Assembly (NCBI GenBank): GCA_947179285.1 | Contig: CAMXAV010000038.1 | Span: forward strand, 1-6,632 | Source of the DNA: an uncultured Helicobacter sp. | Lineage (GTDB): Bacteria; Campylobacterota; Campylobacteria; Campylobacterales; Helicobacteraceae | Length of the DNA: 6,632 nt | Reading direction: 5' to 3' | Part shown: positions 6,100-6,632 of the stretch, piece after piece | Layout: each line of letters begins with the position of its first letter | Position numbering within the stretch: position 1 is the first letter of the stretch | Notes under the pieces: model-generated | What the model saw: the letters and a program-made list of their open reading frames with translations, nothing else | Database searches by the model: none | What the model was told of the DNA's origin: nothing | Position numbers and translations under genes: made by a program

Positions 6100-6632
6100 A
6101 TGAAAAGATTACAGATTCTGAATGTTTCAGACAAGGCGGATTTGCCGCGATTCGAGGAGTTTTTTACATTTTGTATCACGCACCAAGTCTATAATCTCAA
6201 GGAGATGATGGAATATTACGAGAGCCACACGAGCGATGTTGTGCTGTTTTGGAATCTGCCCGTTGATGATGATTTGCTCGATTGCATGACGCTCGTTGCG
6301 AGCCTGCGCCCCGATACCTATTTCTTGCTCATCGCCGCGAACAAGCCCGCGATTGCGCCAAACGCGCGCATGATTTGTTGCAACAACCATGCGCCCACGA
6401 TTCTCACACATCTCTGCCGCATTGCCTTTGGGCAAAAGGGCGAGCTCGCGCTTAACGAGGTCTTGCGCCATGATGAGCTCGTCTTGGCGCTTGTGCATGT
6501 CCCAACCATTGCGCGTACGCGGCTCATCTCAACGCTCGATTCTGTGCAATTCTTGCTGCGCCAAATCAATGACTTTTTCGAGAGCTACTGCCCGCGCGCA
6601 ACGCGCATTTTTCAGACCGATTCGGATTGCTT
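6100..6632 (+). CDS. Unrecognised cytoplasmic protein, 3' end cut by window edge
   Basis: An open frame of 177 codons runs from the ATG at 6100 to the right edge without a stop. The ATG directly follows the previous stop (TAGATG), and AGGGG at 6089-6093 lies 6 nt upstream. There is no signal peptide or membrane helix. The first 110 residues alternate predicted strands and helices: LQILNVS (4-10), DVVLFWNLP (46-54), DTYFLLIAANKP (72-83), ARMICCNN (89-96). The spacing resembles a degenerate receiver-like or Rossmann-type alpha/beta domain, but I see no conserved Asp/Lys set that would make it an active receiver. Residues 115-165 look helical. Cysteines are fairly frequent (C25, C62, C93, C94, C106, C164, C177). 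Codon usage matches the neighbours. Function unknown; the rest lies outside the window. Confidence 0.8.
   Translation, partial: MKRLQILNVSDKADLPRFEEFFTFCITHQVYNLKEMMEYYESHTSDVVLFWNLPVDDDLLDCMTLVASLRPDTYFLLIAANKPAIAPNARMICCNNHAPTILTHLCRIAFGQKGELALNEVLRHDELVLALVHVPTIARTRLISTLDSVQFLLRQINDFFESYCPRATRIFQTDSDC

Noticed and set aside
1..6632. Mobile element, CRISPR array, tRNA or horizontally acquired island
   Set aside because: No repeats with spacers, inverted ends, transposase motifs or tRNA-like folds were seen. Codon use is uniform and gene order is that of a conserved housekeeping cluster.

Overview
The window is a tightly packed, single-direction gene cluster of nine genes, all on the + strand. 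It looks like it comes from a Campylobacterota bacterium close to Helicobacter or Wolinella. The evidence is the gene order lpxB-greA-dut-(membrane TPR-like protein)-(lipoprotein)-coaX, which I recall as the arrangement of the H. pylori HP0867-HP0862 block. The protein sequences also carry Helicobacter-type variants, such as the LpxB N-terminus SALEPSANVH and CoaX DAGSAITID. Base composition is about half G+C by eye on sampled lines, which is high for Helicobacter. I do not assign a species.

Layout: (1) 3-758, the end of an uncharacterised coiled-coil, charged protein that may begin before the window; (2) 755-1816 lpxB, lipid A disaccharide synthase; (3) 1868-2377 greA, transcript cleavage factor, preceded by the only real intergenic gap (51 nt); (4) 2367-2792 dut, dUTPase; (5) 2801-3535, a membrane-anchored protein resembling YfgM; (6) 3537-4514, a beta-propeller-like lipoprotein; (7) 4524-5156 coaX, type III pantothenate kinase; (8) 5153-5776 hisG, short-form ATP phosphoribosyltransferase; (9) 5773-6099, a small secreted protein; (10) 6100 to the right edge, an unrecognised cytoplasmic protein cut by the window end. 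Counting the partial first and last genes there are ten coding regions. Most junctions are ATGA overlaps or gaps under 10 nt, so the set is probably cotranscribed and translationally coupled. No gene-free stretch exceeds 51 nt, and I see no tRNA, rRNA, CRISPR, insertion sequence or terminator.

The named genes are core housekeeping functions from unrelated pathways (outer-membrane lipid A, transcription fidelity, nucleotide sanitation, CoA and histidine synthesis). Genes 5 and 6 form a sensible pair: a single-pass membrane protein with a periplasmic helical domain, next to an outer-membrane-type lipoprotein with propeller-like repeats. This matches the arrangement of yfgM and bamB in gamma-proteobacteria.

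The strongest unexplained signal is compositional. The tetranucleotides GATC and GGCC are both completely absent from all 6632 bases, where about 26 of each would be expected with even base use. Synonymous codon choice bends around the gap: ATC and GCC codons are common but never follow a codon ending in G. This is a restriction-avoidance type signature. A second skew, GAATC/GATTC heavily over GACTC/GAGTC, accompanies it. I found no unmistakable new multi-gene system; the best candidates are the YfgM/propeller pair and the two unknown genes downstream of hisG.
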